9,758 bases of DNA. Source: Chloroflexota bacterium. Lineage in GTDB: Bacteria; Chloroflexota; Dehalococcoidia; Tepidiformales; Tepidiformaceae. This document shows positions 4,003 to 9,758 of the stretch, piece by piece; the first letter of the stretch is position 1; each line of letters opens with the position of its first letter. The notes beneath the pieces were generated by a model. That model did not search any database. It was not told the origin of the DNA and saw only the letters and a list, made by a program, of their open reading frames with translations. The stretch is taken from the NCBI GenBank assembly GCA_025350285.1, contig JANXYE010000629.1:1-9758 (forward strand), written 5' to 3'. The position numbers and the translations under genes are program-made.

Positions 4003-5970
4003 ATGGCGATGTTTGGAGGCGGTGGCGCCGGAGCGGGCGGCTGGAGCACGGGCATCGGCGGCCAGGGAATGGGTCCGCGGGCTGGCCGCGGCTCAGACGG
4101 CTGGGACGACGATTCGCTCGGCAAGGTATACGACGCGCAGGTCGTGCGACGACTTATCCCGTATCTCAAGCAGTACAAGCTCCACGCGGGGCTCGCGTTC
4201 TCGGCAATGGTCATTGTCGCGCTGAGCAGCTTCCTTCAGCCCCTGCTTATCGCCCTCACGGTGAAGGCTGGAGTTCAGCACGATACCAACCAGGTGCTGA
4301 TTTGGTCCGGCTCCATGGTTGGTCTGGCCTTGCTCGGGCTCGCCGCCCAGGTCACCCAGCAGCTAACAACGGCCTATATGGGCAACCGCTTGCTGCTCAA
4401 GCTGCGAACCGAGATGTACGACCATATGCAGAACCTTTCGCTCAGTTTCTACGACGAGATGGAAGTCGGGAGGATGCTGAGCCGTCTGACGAGCGACGTG
4501 ACCGTGATGCAAGAACTGCTGACGAGCGGGTCGCTCACATTTGCGGCGGACTTCGTCGGCCTCGCCATCGTCGTCGTTATCCTCCTCGTCGTGGACTGGC
4601 AGCTCGCCCTCGTGACGTTCGCGATCGTGCCGCCGTTGGTCCTCGTGATGGCCTGGTGGTCGCGGCACGCGCGGCAGGCGTTCACACAGGTGCGGGTCAA
4701 GATCAGCGCGCTCTACGGGACGCTGGCCGAGAACGTGAGCGGTGTGCGAGCGGTCCAATCAATGTCGCGCGAGGGCGAGAACGCGAAGCGGTTCGACGCG
4801 CTGAACCAGGACAACCGCAATGCCAATATCTGGGCCGGCATGCTCAGTGCGGCGATCATGCCGGTGATCGAATTGGCGGTGGCCCTCGCGATGGCGGCCG
4901 TGGTGATCGTCGGTGGCCTGCGCGCTCTGAACGCGGACGCCGTCGATATCGCGGAGCTGTTCTTCGTCCTTACGGCCTTCACGATCTACGTGAGCAAGTT
5001 CTTCGACCCAATTCGCGACCTTGTCCTGCAGTACACGATGGTGCAGCGCGCGATGGCCGGTGGGGAGCGCATCTTCGAGGTGCTTGATACAGAGCCGCGA
5101 ATCAAGGACAAGCCGGACGCGCTCGAACTCGACGATGTCGAAGGGCGAGTCGATTTCGATCACGTCTCGTTCCACTACATCGAAGGGATCCCAATCCTCC
5201 GGGACATTGACCTGCACGTTGAGCCCGGCGAGACGATCGCCTTCGTCGGCCACACGGGCGCGGGCAAGACGACCATAACGTCGCTCGTAAGCCGCGGGTA
5301 CGAAGTCACCGGAGGCGCCATCCGGATCGACGGTCACGATATCCGCGACCTCAAACGGCGGTCGCTGACCCGCCACATGGGCGTGGTCCTCCAAAACCCG
5401 TACCTGTTCAGCGGCACAGTCCGCGAGAACATCGCCTATGGCCGGCCGGACGCGACGACTGAAGCGGTCGAAGCGGCGGCCCGGGCCGTCGGCGCGGATG
5501 ACTTCATCGACAAGCTGGAGAAAGGCTACGACACCGTGCTCCAGCAGCGCGGCCAGAACCTCTCAGTAGGCCAGCGGCAGCTCATCAGTTTCGCCCGCGC
5601 AATCCTCGCGCAGCCGCGCATCCTCGTCCTGGACGAAGCGACCGCCTACGTCGATACCCAGACGGAAGTGATCATCCAGCGGGCGTTGCGGGAAGTGCTG
5701 AAGAACCGCACGTCGTTCGTCATCGCCCACCGGCTCTCAACGATCCGGGAAGCGACGAGGATCGTGGTCCTGGACAAGGGTCTCATCGCGGAGATAGGCA
5801 CCCACGAGCAACTTCTTGAGGCTGACGGCATCTACGCGAATCTCTACAAGATGACCTACCAGCAAGAGCAGTCGGCGCGCGAGGCGGAGATGGTAGGCGA
5901 AGACGTGGCGGTGGCTCGGCGGCGCCAGGGTGAACTCCAGACGACGGCGGCGGCGGCCGGCGGCCAGTAG
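4003..5970 (+). CDS. ABC exporter half-transporter, catalytic-site subunit (655 aa)
   Basis: The second half-transporter of the heterodimer (MdlB/BmrD/TM288 style), 56 nt after the first gene and in the same operon. Residues 1-33 are a glycine-rich cytoplasmic extension (GGGGAGAGGWSTGIGGQG at 5-22). Membrane segments are near 62-83, 98-118, 180-197, 200-218, 283-304 and 316-335. The ATPase part has Walker A GHTGAGKTT (416-424), Q464, signature LSVGQ (520-524) with the first Gly of LSGGQ replaced by Val, Walker B LVLDE with catalytic E545, and H-switch H576 (VIAHRLST). Thus it carries the working Walker B and His but a degenerate signature, the exact complement of the partner at 2006-3946. ATG 4003 follows AGGGG (3990-3994) by eight bases. 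The last 40 or so residues are charged, then Ala/Gly-rich. Substrate unknown; multidrug or lipid export is the usual role. Confidence 0.93.
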   Translation: MAMFGGGGAGAGGWSTGIGGQGMGPRAGRGSDGWDDDSLGKVYDAQVVRRLIPYLKQYKLHAGLAFSAMVIVALSSFLQPLLIALTVKAGVQHDTNQVLIWSGSMVGLALLGLAAQVTQQLTTAYMGNRLLLKLRTEMYDHMQNLSLSFYDEMEVGRMLSRLTSDVTVMQELLTSGSLTFAADFVGLAIVVVILLVVDWQLALVTFAIVPPLVLVMAWWSRHARQAFTQVRVKISALYGTLAENVSGVRAVQSMSREGENAKRFDALNQDNRNANIWAGMLSAAIMPVIELAVALAMAAVVIVGGLRALNADAVDIAELFFVLTAFTIYVSKFFDPIRDLVLQYTMVQRAMAGGERIFEVLDTEPRIKDKPDALELDDVEGRVDFDHVSFHYIEGIPILRDIDLHVEPGETIAFVGHTGAGKTTITSLVSRGYEVTGGAIRIDGHDIRDLKRRSLTRHMGVVLQNPYLFSGTVRENIAYGRPDATTEAVEAAARAVGADDFIDKLEKGYDTVLQQRGQNLSVGQRQLISFARAILAQPRILVLDEATAYVDTQTEVIIQRALREVLKNRTSFVIAHRLSTIREATRIVVLDKGLIAEIGTHEQLLEADGIYANLYKMTYQQEQSAREAEMVGEDVAVARRRQGELQTTAAAAGGQ

Positions 5971-6031
5971 CGACCACAAACTGGAACCCGTCGCTCCGAG
6001 GAATGAGGACGATCCACGGCAACTTAACGGA
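5971..6031. other. convergent intergenic gap, no clear terminator
   Basis: 61 bases separate the exporter stop from the dehydrogenase stop on the other strand. I see no strong hairpin with a U-tract on either strand. Confidence 0.5.
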
Positions 6032-6796
6032 CTATAGCTTCCGATTCACAAGTGTGGCGCTGGCCTGGGCGAGAGGGGTCACCCGCATGTGGTCGATGTT
6101 GACGTGCGGAGGCCGCGTCGCGACCCAGGTGACGCAATCCGCAATGTCCTCTGCGACGAGTGGTTCAACGCCTTCGTACACCTTCTTCGCGCGGGTGGCA
6201 TCGCCGCCGAAGCGGACCACGCTGAACTCCGTCTCAACCATGCCCGGATCGATCTCCGTCACGTGGATCGGCTTGCCGAGGAGTTCGACGCGAAGCGTCT
6301 CGGTGATTGCGACGACGGCGTGCTTCGCACTGGTGTAGCCGGCGCCGTTGGGGTAGGACTCAAGGCCCGCAATCGAACCGATGTTGACGATGTGGCCCGC
6401 GCCGGACGCTTCGAGGGCGGGAAGCAGCGCGCGCGTGACGAGCATCAGGCCAAAGACGTTCGTCTCCCACATGACGCGCCAATGCTCATCGACCGACTGC
6501 GCGATGGACTCCATGCCATAGGCGCCGCCTGCGTTGTTCACGAGGAGGCTGACGCGCGGAATGCCGGCCGCGAACGCTTCGACCGCGGCCCTGTCTCGCA
6601 CATCGAGAGCGGCCGCGCGCCCATCGATTTCGGTGGCGAGGGCCTGGAGGCGGTCGAAACGCCGAGCGGCGACGATGACCTCGAATCCGGCGGCCGCGAG
6701 CATGCGGGCGGTGGCCTCGCCGATCCCGGAACTGGCCCCGGTGACGACGGCGATCGGGCGGGAGCCATCGGAGGTAGGATTCGCGGAGTAGCTCAT
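6032..6796 (-). CDS. YdfG-like short-chain dehydrogenase (254 aa)
   Basis: A classical SDR oxidoreductase. Residues 15-26 (IAVVTGASSGIG) bind the cofactor, and R45/R46 after the second strand favour NADP(H). NNAG lies at 87-90; the catalytic tetrad is N113, S141, Y154 and K158 (YTSAK). The C-terminal part VTEIDPGMVETEFSVVRFGGD, then YEGVEPL.AEDIAD and TRPPHVNID with a final P.AQ, closely matches the YdfG group (COG4221), which reduces 3-hydroxy-acid related semialdehydes such as malonic semialdehyde. The exact substrate is not proved. ATG 6796 is chosen because the Rossmann fold begins 15 residues later and a TACTCT -10 lies seven bases upstream; the frame continues to 7024, but that extension crosses the inverted repeat region and has no SDR similarity. 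Convergent with the exporter operon (61-nt gap). Confidence 0.92.
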   Translation of the reverse strand: MSYSANPTSDGSRPIAVVTGASSGIGEATARMLAAAGFEVIVAARRFDRLQALATEIDGRAAALDVRDRAAVEAFAAGIPRVSLLVNNAGGAYGMESIAQSVDEHWRVMWETNVFGLMLVTRALLPALEASGAGHIVNIGSIAGLESYPNGAGYTSAKHAVVAITETLRVELLGKPIHVTEIDPGMVETEFSVVRFGGDATRAKKVYEGVEPLVAEDIADCVTWVATRPPHVNIDHMRVTPLAQASATLVNRKL

Positions 6797-6803
6797 GCCG
6801 TCG

Positions 6804-6812
6804 AGAGTACCA
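6804..6812 (-). promoter_or_regulatory. extended -10 promoter TGGTACTCT of the dehydrogenase, leaderless
   Basis: On the minus strand TGG (6812-6810) precedes TACTCT (6809-6804), and seven bases (CGACGGC) lead to ATG 6796. The layout matches the two antitoxin promoters, including CGGC directly before the start codon as in module 2. No ribosome-binding site is present, so a leaderless mRNA is expected. Confidence 0.6.
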
Positions 6813-6818
6813 GACGCC

Positions 6819-6835
6819 CACCGCGGCGCGCGGTG
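6819..6835. promoter_or_regulatory. palindrome CACCGCG-gcg-CGCGGTG, possible operator
   Basis: A perfect 7-bp inverted repeat with a 3-bp centre, placed across the spacer and -35 region of the dehydrogenase promoter, where a repressor would block RNA polymerase. It is composed only of GC-rich sequence, so chance is possible. Confidence 0.35.
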
Positions 6836-6902
6836 TGGCCGGCGAGAGATTTGCGGCGGCGAGAGCGTGGGCACGCGCGTGATCGAACCGCTCGTTCGCC
6901 AC

Positions 6903-6961
6903 TCGCGGCTAGGATTAGCGACGCGCGCCCAGAGTTGCGTACCGTCCAATCCTAGCCGCGA
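6903..6961. repeat. 14-bp perfect inverted repeat with 31-bp centre, downstream of resB
   Basis: TCGCGGCTAGGATT (6903-6916) is the exact reverse complement of AATCCTAGCCGCGA (6948-6961). The centre can form a smaller ACGC (6921-6924) / GCGT (6937-6940) stem. There is no U-tract on either strand, so it is not a textbook terminator, but it could end the tlpA-resB transcript or be a structured RNA or protein-binding site. The rest of 6797-7065 holds no supportable gene. Confidence 0.7.
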
Positions 6962-7065
6962 CGGACACGGAGCGGTCCTTAAGAGCGCCCGCAGCACGAA
7001 GGGTCCGAACCAGGTTGGCGTCACCCTTGAGCGAGCCTCTGATTCACGCCCGACTTCGAAGGCCG

Positions 7066-8760
7066 CTACCGTTCCGGCAGGTCCTCGGGTCGGATCGCGT
7101 CCTTCGACCCAAGTTCGGCGCCCATGACACGCAGTTCGCGCCCGAGGCGGGTCGTCTTTTCGGCGATGCCCGCGAAGTAGGTGCGGGCCGGGGTTACCTT
7201 CACCCAGAGCCTCCGGCGCGGCACGTAGAAGGTGATGCTCAAACCCACAATCGCCATCCCGACGGCGAGCCAGATGAACAGGCTCCCGGGGTCGCGCTTT
7301 ACGCTCACGCCCGAAGCCTCGACCCGGTGTTCGAAGGTGTAGCCGTACCCGTTGGGAGCGAGCACGCCTTGTCCGGGGAGCAAGACGGCGGCGCCATCGC
7401 CGATGCCAGTGACGAAGAGGTAGGGCTGGCCATCCTCGCCAGTCGGCATCTGGAAGACGACGGGCCCATCAGCGCCGGGAAGGTCGTCGATCTCTTTGGC
7501 TGGAATCGCCTGGGCGCCGTCGTAGCGGATACGGTAGCCGTCGGCGCTCGCTTCGTCGCCCTGCCGGAACTCTCGCACGGGCAGACCGTCACCCCCCGCG
7601 ACAACGGAAAGTTGGCCATTCGAGATACGCCATGAGAGCGTCAGGGCACGGCCCTCGGTGGTGCCTTTGGCCAGCGGGTAACTGATCCGCGCGACGGCGA
7701 GGTCATCGCCGCGGGAGGCTGTCGCGCCCGGGTCAAGGCCCATCTGCGGGACCGGCTCATCGAAAACCACCTCGCCGGACGGGCTCGTCACCCGGAAGTG
7801 CGGGACAAACGTTTGCTTGCCTTCGAAGTCGAGGTTGTCAGCGAAGAGGAGCTGCCCGTCCGGGGCGACGATACGCAGGCGGGCCACATCGTCGAAGAAG
7901 GCCGCCTGGTGCACCTTGTATCCGAACGCTTTGCAGGGGTCGTTGACGGTCGTCGTGCAGGTCACCGTCTGGTCGCCGCGCGTGACCTGGATGTCGCTGT
8001 GGAAGTCGATGACGTTCCCGGCCGCATCCTTCCCGCGATAGGCGTCGAGCATCTTGACAAAAAGTTGCCCGGGGCCGGGCGTGCCGAAAACAGGGGCGGC
8101 CGGCGTGTCTTCGGCCAGGACAAGGGTCTGGTCGAAGCCTACGAACCGGGTGAGCAGACCGCCGATCATGAAGATGAGCAGGGCCAGATGGCTGATAAAC
8201 GTCCCGTAGGCGGACCAGGAGTATCGCTGGGCGAAGAGGTACGTGGCGCCATCGCGCCCCGAAGTTTGCTCCACCGCGTAACGGCGTTTACGCAAGGCCG
8301 CCGCGACGGCGCCCACGCCACCCGGGTGTGTGTAATCTGCCCGATGGTGAGCGATCTCGAAGTAACGGTCCGGGACTTCGCGCTGCGGGCGGTGGATGCT
8401 TCTCGCCGTGGGCCGAAAACGGCTGACCGTTGAGACAGCGACCGCCACGATAATCAAGACCCAAAGGCCGTTGAACCAGTACGAATAGAAGATATCGAAC
8501 AGGTCGAGGCGATCCATGAGGCCGGTTAGCGCGCCGAAGTCGTCGCGCCTGTGCTCCATCCAGACAGAGCGGGCGGCGGCATTCGCCCGCATCGGCGCCG
8601 GGACCTGGGGCAGCACCACTCCGAGCGAGGCGGCGGCCGTAACGAGCCCAATCAGGAAGAGCGCGACTTTGACGTTCGTCAGGAAATTCCAGGTCCAGCC
8701 AAGGAGGTCGAACCTGCCCGGCTTGAACGTGCCCTGGATGCGGCGTGCATCGGAAGCCAT
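7066..8760 (-). CDS. resB: ResB/Ccs1 family cytochrome c biogenesis protein (564 aa)
   Basis: ResB works with CcsA/ResC as the System II haem lyase that carries haem across the membrane and attaches it to apocytochrome c. Features in order: TM1 around 27-50 (NFLTNVKVALFLIGLVT), the FDIFYSYWFNGLWVLIIVAV segment as TM2 (88-107), TM3 around 182-207 with the conserved histidine H191 in GTFISHLALLIFMIGG, a large outside domain (about 208-490) containing C268 and C276, and TM4 (491-513) in PGSLFIWLAVGMAIVGLSITFY followed by RRRLWVKV. ATG 8760 is chosen because it shares one base with the stop of the thioredoxin gene (TGATG) and has GGAG about nine bases upstream; a start at 8814 would only add 18 residues without family features. 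The usual partner ccsA/resC is not next to it here. Confidence 0.9.
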   Translation of the reverse strand: MASDARRIQGTFKPGRFDLLGWTWNFLTNVKVALFLIGLVTAAASLGVVLPQVPAPMRANAAARSVWMEHRRDDFGALTGLMDRLDLFDIFYSYWFNGLWVLIIVAVAVSTVSRFRPTARSIHRPQREVPDRYFEIAHHRADYTHPGGVGAVAAALRKRRYAVEQTSGRDGATYLFAQRYSWSAYGTFISHLALLIFMIGGLLTRFVGFDQTLVLAEDTPAAPVFGTPGPGQLFVKMLDAYRGKDAAGNVIDFHSDIQVTRGDQTVTCTTTVNDPCKAFGYKVHQAAFFDDVARLRIVAPDGQLLFADNLDFEGKQTFVPHFRVTSPSGEVVFDEPVPQMGLDPGATASRGDDLAVARISYPLAKGTTEGRALTLSWRISNGQLSVVAGGDGLPVREFRQGDEASADGYRIRYDGAQAIPAKEIDDLPGADGPVVFQMPTGEDGQPYLFVTGIGDGAAVLLPGQGVLAPNGYGYTFEHRVEASGVSVKRDPGSLFIWLAVGMAIVGLSITFYVPRRRLWVKVTPARTYFAGIAEKTTRLGRELRVMGAELGSKDAIRPEDLPER

Positions 8761-9437
8761 CAGGAATCGCTCCGGATGCATGCCGCGAGTCCGCTGGCCG
8801 GGCCAGCGAGACATGCTCGGAGCTGATCGAGCGCCTTCTGCTTCACTTCACCGCCGTAGATGTGCTGAATCACGCCATCCGGGCCGACAAGGAAGGTCAC
8901 GGGAATGCCGAGGCCGATACGGTAGGCGAGGGAAACTTCGCCCGTGCGGTCGAGCACAACCGGGTAGGTGGTCTTGAACTCGCCGGTGAACGAGCGGACG
9001 GCGCCCGCGTCCTCCTGCTGGTTCACACCGAGGACGGTCAGTTGCGGAGACGCGTCAGCGAATCGCTGGAAAGCCGGGGCTTCGGCGCGGCAGGGCCCGC
9101 ACCATGTCGCCCAGAAGTTGACGAGTACGTATTGCCCGCGGAAGTCTGTGAGATGGAGATCGGACCCGTCGAGCCGAGCGAGCCGGAAGTTCGGCGCTAC
9201 ACGGCCTTCTTCGGCGACCGGCTGTTTCCCGCTCGAATTGAGCGCGGCCGGCGTCTCGACGATGCCGTATCCGGCACCCGAACCACCGACATCGGAGCCT
9301 TCACCGCGTAGTTCGAACCACCAGATGGCGACTCCGACGAGAACGATGACGAGCGCGGCGAGGCCGAGCGTGCTCCCCGGCCCGCTGTATTCGCGGCGGC
9401 GCTGGGGACGTTCGTCGGGGATGGGAGGACTATCCAA
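8760..9437 (-). CDS. membrane-anchored TlpA/ResA-like thioredoxin (225 aa)
   Basis: A thiol-disulfide protein held outside the cell membrane by one N-terminal anchor (residues 24-41, LGLAALVIVLVGVAIWWF). The thioredoxin domain starts near 78 (GRVAPNFRLARLDG), with the redox motif WCGPC at 112-116 and the cis-proline P179 in GIPVTFLVGPDG. ResA/CcmG relatives reduce the CxxCH cysteines of apocytochrome c so that haem can be attached, which fits the overlapping resB gene that follows. Two extra cysteines, C209 and C220, lie in the C-terminal tail and are not typical. The start is TTG at 9437: it is the only accepted start codon between an in-frame TGA about 45 bases upstream and the membrane anchor, but no clear ribosome-binding site precedes it. 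The function class is firm; the start is less so. Confidence 0.88.
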   Translation of the reverse strand: MDSPPIPDERPQRRREYSGPGSTLGLAALVIVLVGVAIWWFELRGEGSDVGGSGAGYGIVETPAALNSSGKQPVAEEGRVAPNFRLARLDGSDLHLTDFRGQYVLVNFWATWCGPCRAEAPAFQRFADASPQLTVLGVNQQEDAGAVRSFTGEFKTTYPVVLDRTGEVSLAYRIGLGIPVTFLVGPDGVIQHIYGGEVKQKALDQLRACLAGPASGLAACIRSDS

Positions 9438-9503
9438 TGGGCGACGCCAAGAAGAAGTCGGTCTCGTGGACCGGGCTCAGGGTACTCCCACATGGCGGTT
9501 GGT

Positions 9504-9538
9504 GGGATGGCGGGTAAACCCTTCGTCGGCATCCCGCC
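9504..9538 (-). terminator. possible hairpin between the protease gene and tlpA
   Basis: GGCGGG (9509-9514) can pair with CCCGCC (9533-9538), or GGGAT (9504-9508) with ATCCC (9531-9535), and a small GGGTAAACCC hairpin lies inside. The structure touches the stop codon of the protease gene. There is no U-tract; it may end or attenuate that transcript before the thioredoxin gene. Confidence 0.35.
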
Positions 9539-9758
9539 TACCGCTGGTTGCCGAGAGCCCGGAGTGCAAGGACTGGTCCGTCCGGGTTGCGAGGGTTCGG
9601 GATCACCTGGTGGCCGGCGCAATCGACCAGCAAGTCCATCTCTTCGAGGACCGTCTGCCCGATGAGCACCTCGTCGCCAAGGACGAAAGCGCCGGCCTCC
9701 GTCTCGCGCCCGAGAATTTCGAACATTAGCCCGTTCGCGACGCCGGCCGTGATGACGG
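9538..9758 (-). CDS. clan AA (retropepsin-like) aspartic protease, C-terminal part (5' end outside window)
   Basis: The visible 73 residues begin VITAGVANGLMFEILGRETEAG and continue to AFVLGDEVLIGQTVLEEMDLLVDCAGHQVIPNPRN before TAG at 9540-9538. The 'LGDE.LIGQ.VLE.MDLLVDC..H.VIPN' stretch matches the end of small bacterial retropepsin-like proteins, where it reads roughly 'L(I/L)G...L....L.(V/L)D.....(V/I)'. The catalytic DTG/DSG motif would lie further upstream, outside the window, so activity cannot be judged. Such proteins are about 110-130 residues; their targets are mostly unknown. An ATG at 9726 is internal to the domain and not the likely start. It lies on the same strand as tlpA-resB, about 100 bases upstream of them. 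Confidence 0.7.
   Translation of the reverse strand, partial: VITAGVANGLMFEILGRETEAGAFVLGDEVLIGQTVLEEMDLLVDCAGHQVIPNPRNPDGPVLALRALGNQR

Noticed and set aside
3987..5087. A 366-residue plus-strand open frame overlapping the second exporter gene
   Set aside because: It is Arg-rich low-complexity sequence in a shifted frame of a gene with a complete set of ABC motifs.
6903..6961. A tRNA gene
   Set aside because: The paired ends are 14 bp rather than 7, there is no T-loop motif or anticodon arm, and the length is only 59 bases.
6903..6961. Ends of a small transposable element
   Set aside because: The centre is only 31 bp, no flanking target duplication is visible, and only one copy is present in the window.
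6797..7024. N-terminal extension of the dehydrogenase to 7024
   Set aside because: The added 76 residues have no SDR features, cross a palindrome and an inverted repeat, and precede a good promoter for the shorter start.

Overview
The window is GC-rich, densely coded chromosomal DNA. Several features fit a Chloroflexota-type bacterium: the ABC exporter pair with glycine-rich tails, a clan AA aspartic protease, System II cytochrome c biogenesis genes, small RelE/ParE-type modules whose antitoxins look like those common in Chloroflexota, and promoters that appear to start transcription at the start codon. The taxonomic call is an inference from gene content and style; no rRNA or marker gene is present. 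I see no IS element, CRISPR array, tRNA or rRNA.

Layout. 1-398 (+) is the 3' end of nadD (NAD biosynthesis), interrupted twice in frame by a tandem 7-bp repeat. 395-885 and 928-1423 (both -) are two tandem, diverged toxin-antitoxin modules, each antitoxin first and toxin second. The 3' ends of the two toxins are identical over 67 bp. 1497-1913 (+) is a SnoaL/NTF2-fold protein, divergent from module 2. 2006-5970 (+) is a two-gene operon for a heterodimeric ABC exporter with one catalytic and one degenerate ATP site. 6032-6796 (-) is a YdfG-like short-chain dehydrogenase, convergent with the exporter. 6797-7065 is non-coding and holds a 14-bp perfect inverted repeat. 7066-9437 (-) is a tlpA/resA-like thioredoxin gene followed by resB, whose start overlaps the tlpA stop by one base; together they fit apocytochrome c reduction and System II haem ligation, but no ccsA/resC partner is in view. 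9538-9758 (-) is the C-terminal part of a clan AA (retropepsin-like) aspartic protease that runs off the window.

The strongest unexplained signals are four. (1) The heptamer array inside nadD encodes the same seven-residue cycle in every forward frame and is open in all six frames. (2) Three minus-strand genes share TGGTAC..T, then 7 nt ending in CGGC or GGC, then the initiation codon, which suggests leaderless transcription. (3) The second antitoxin has ATC where its paralogue has ATG. (4) The two toxin genes share a 67-bp identical patch against a diverged background. I found no clear multi-gene system of a wholly new kind. The parts most likely to be undescribed are the frame-neutral repeat and the paired leaderless toxin-antitoxin modules placed against nadD.
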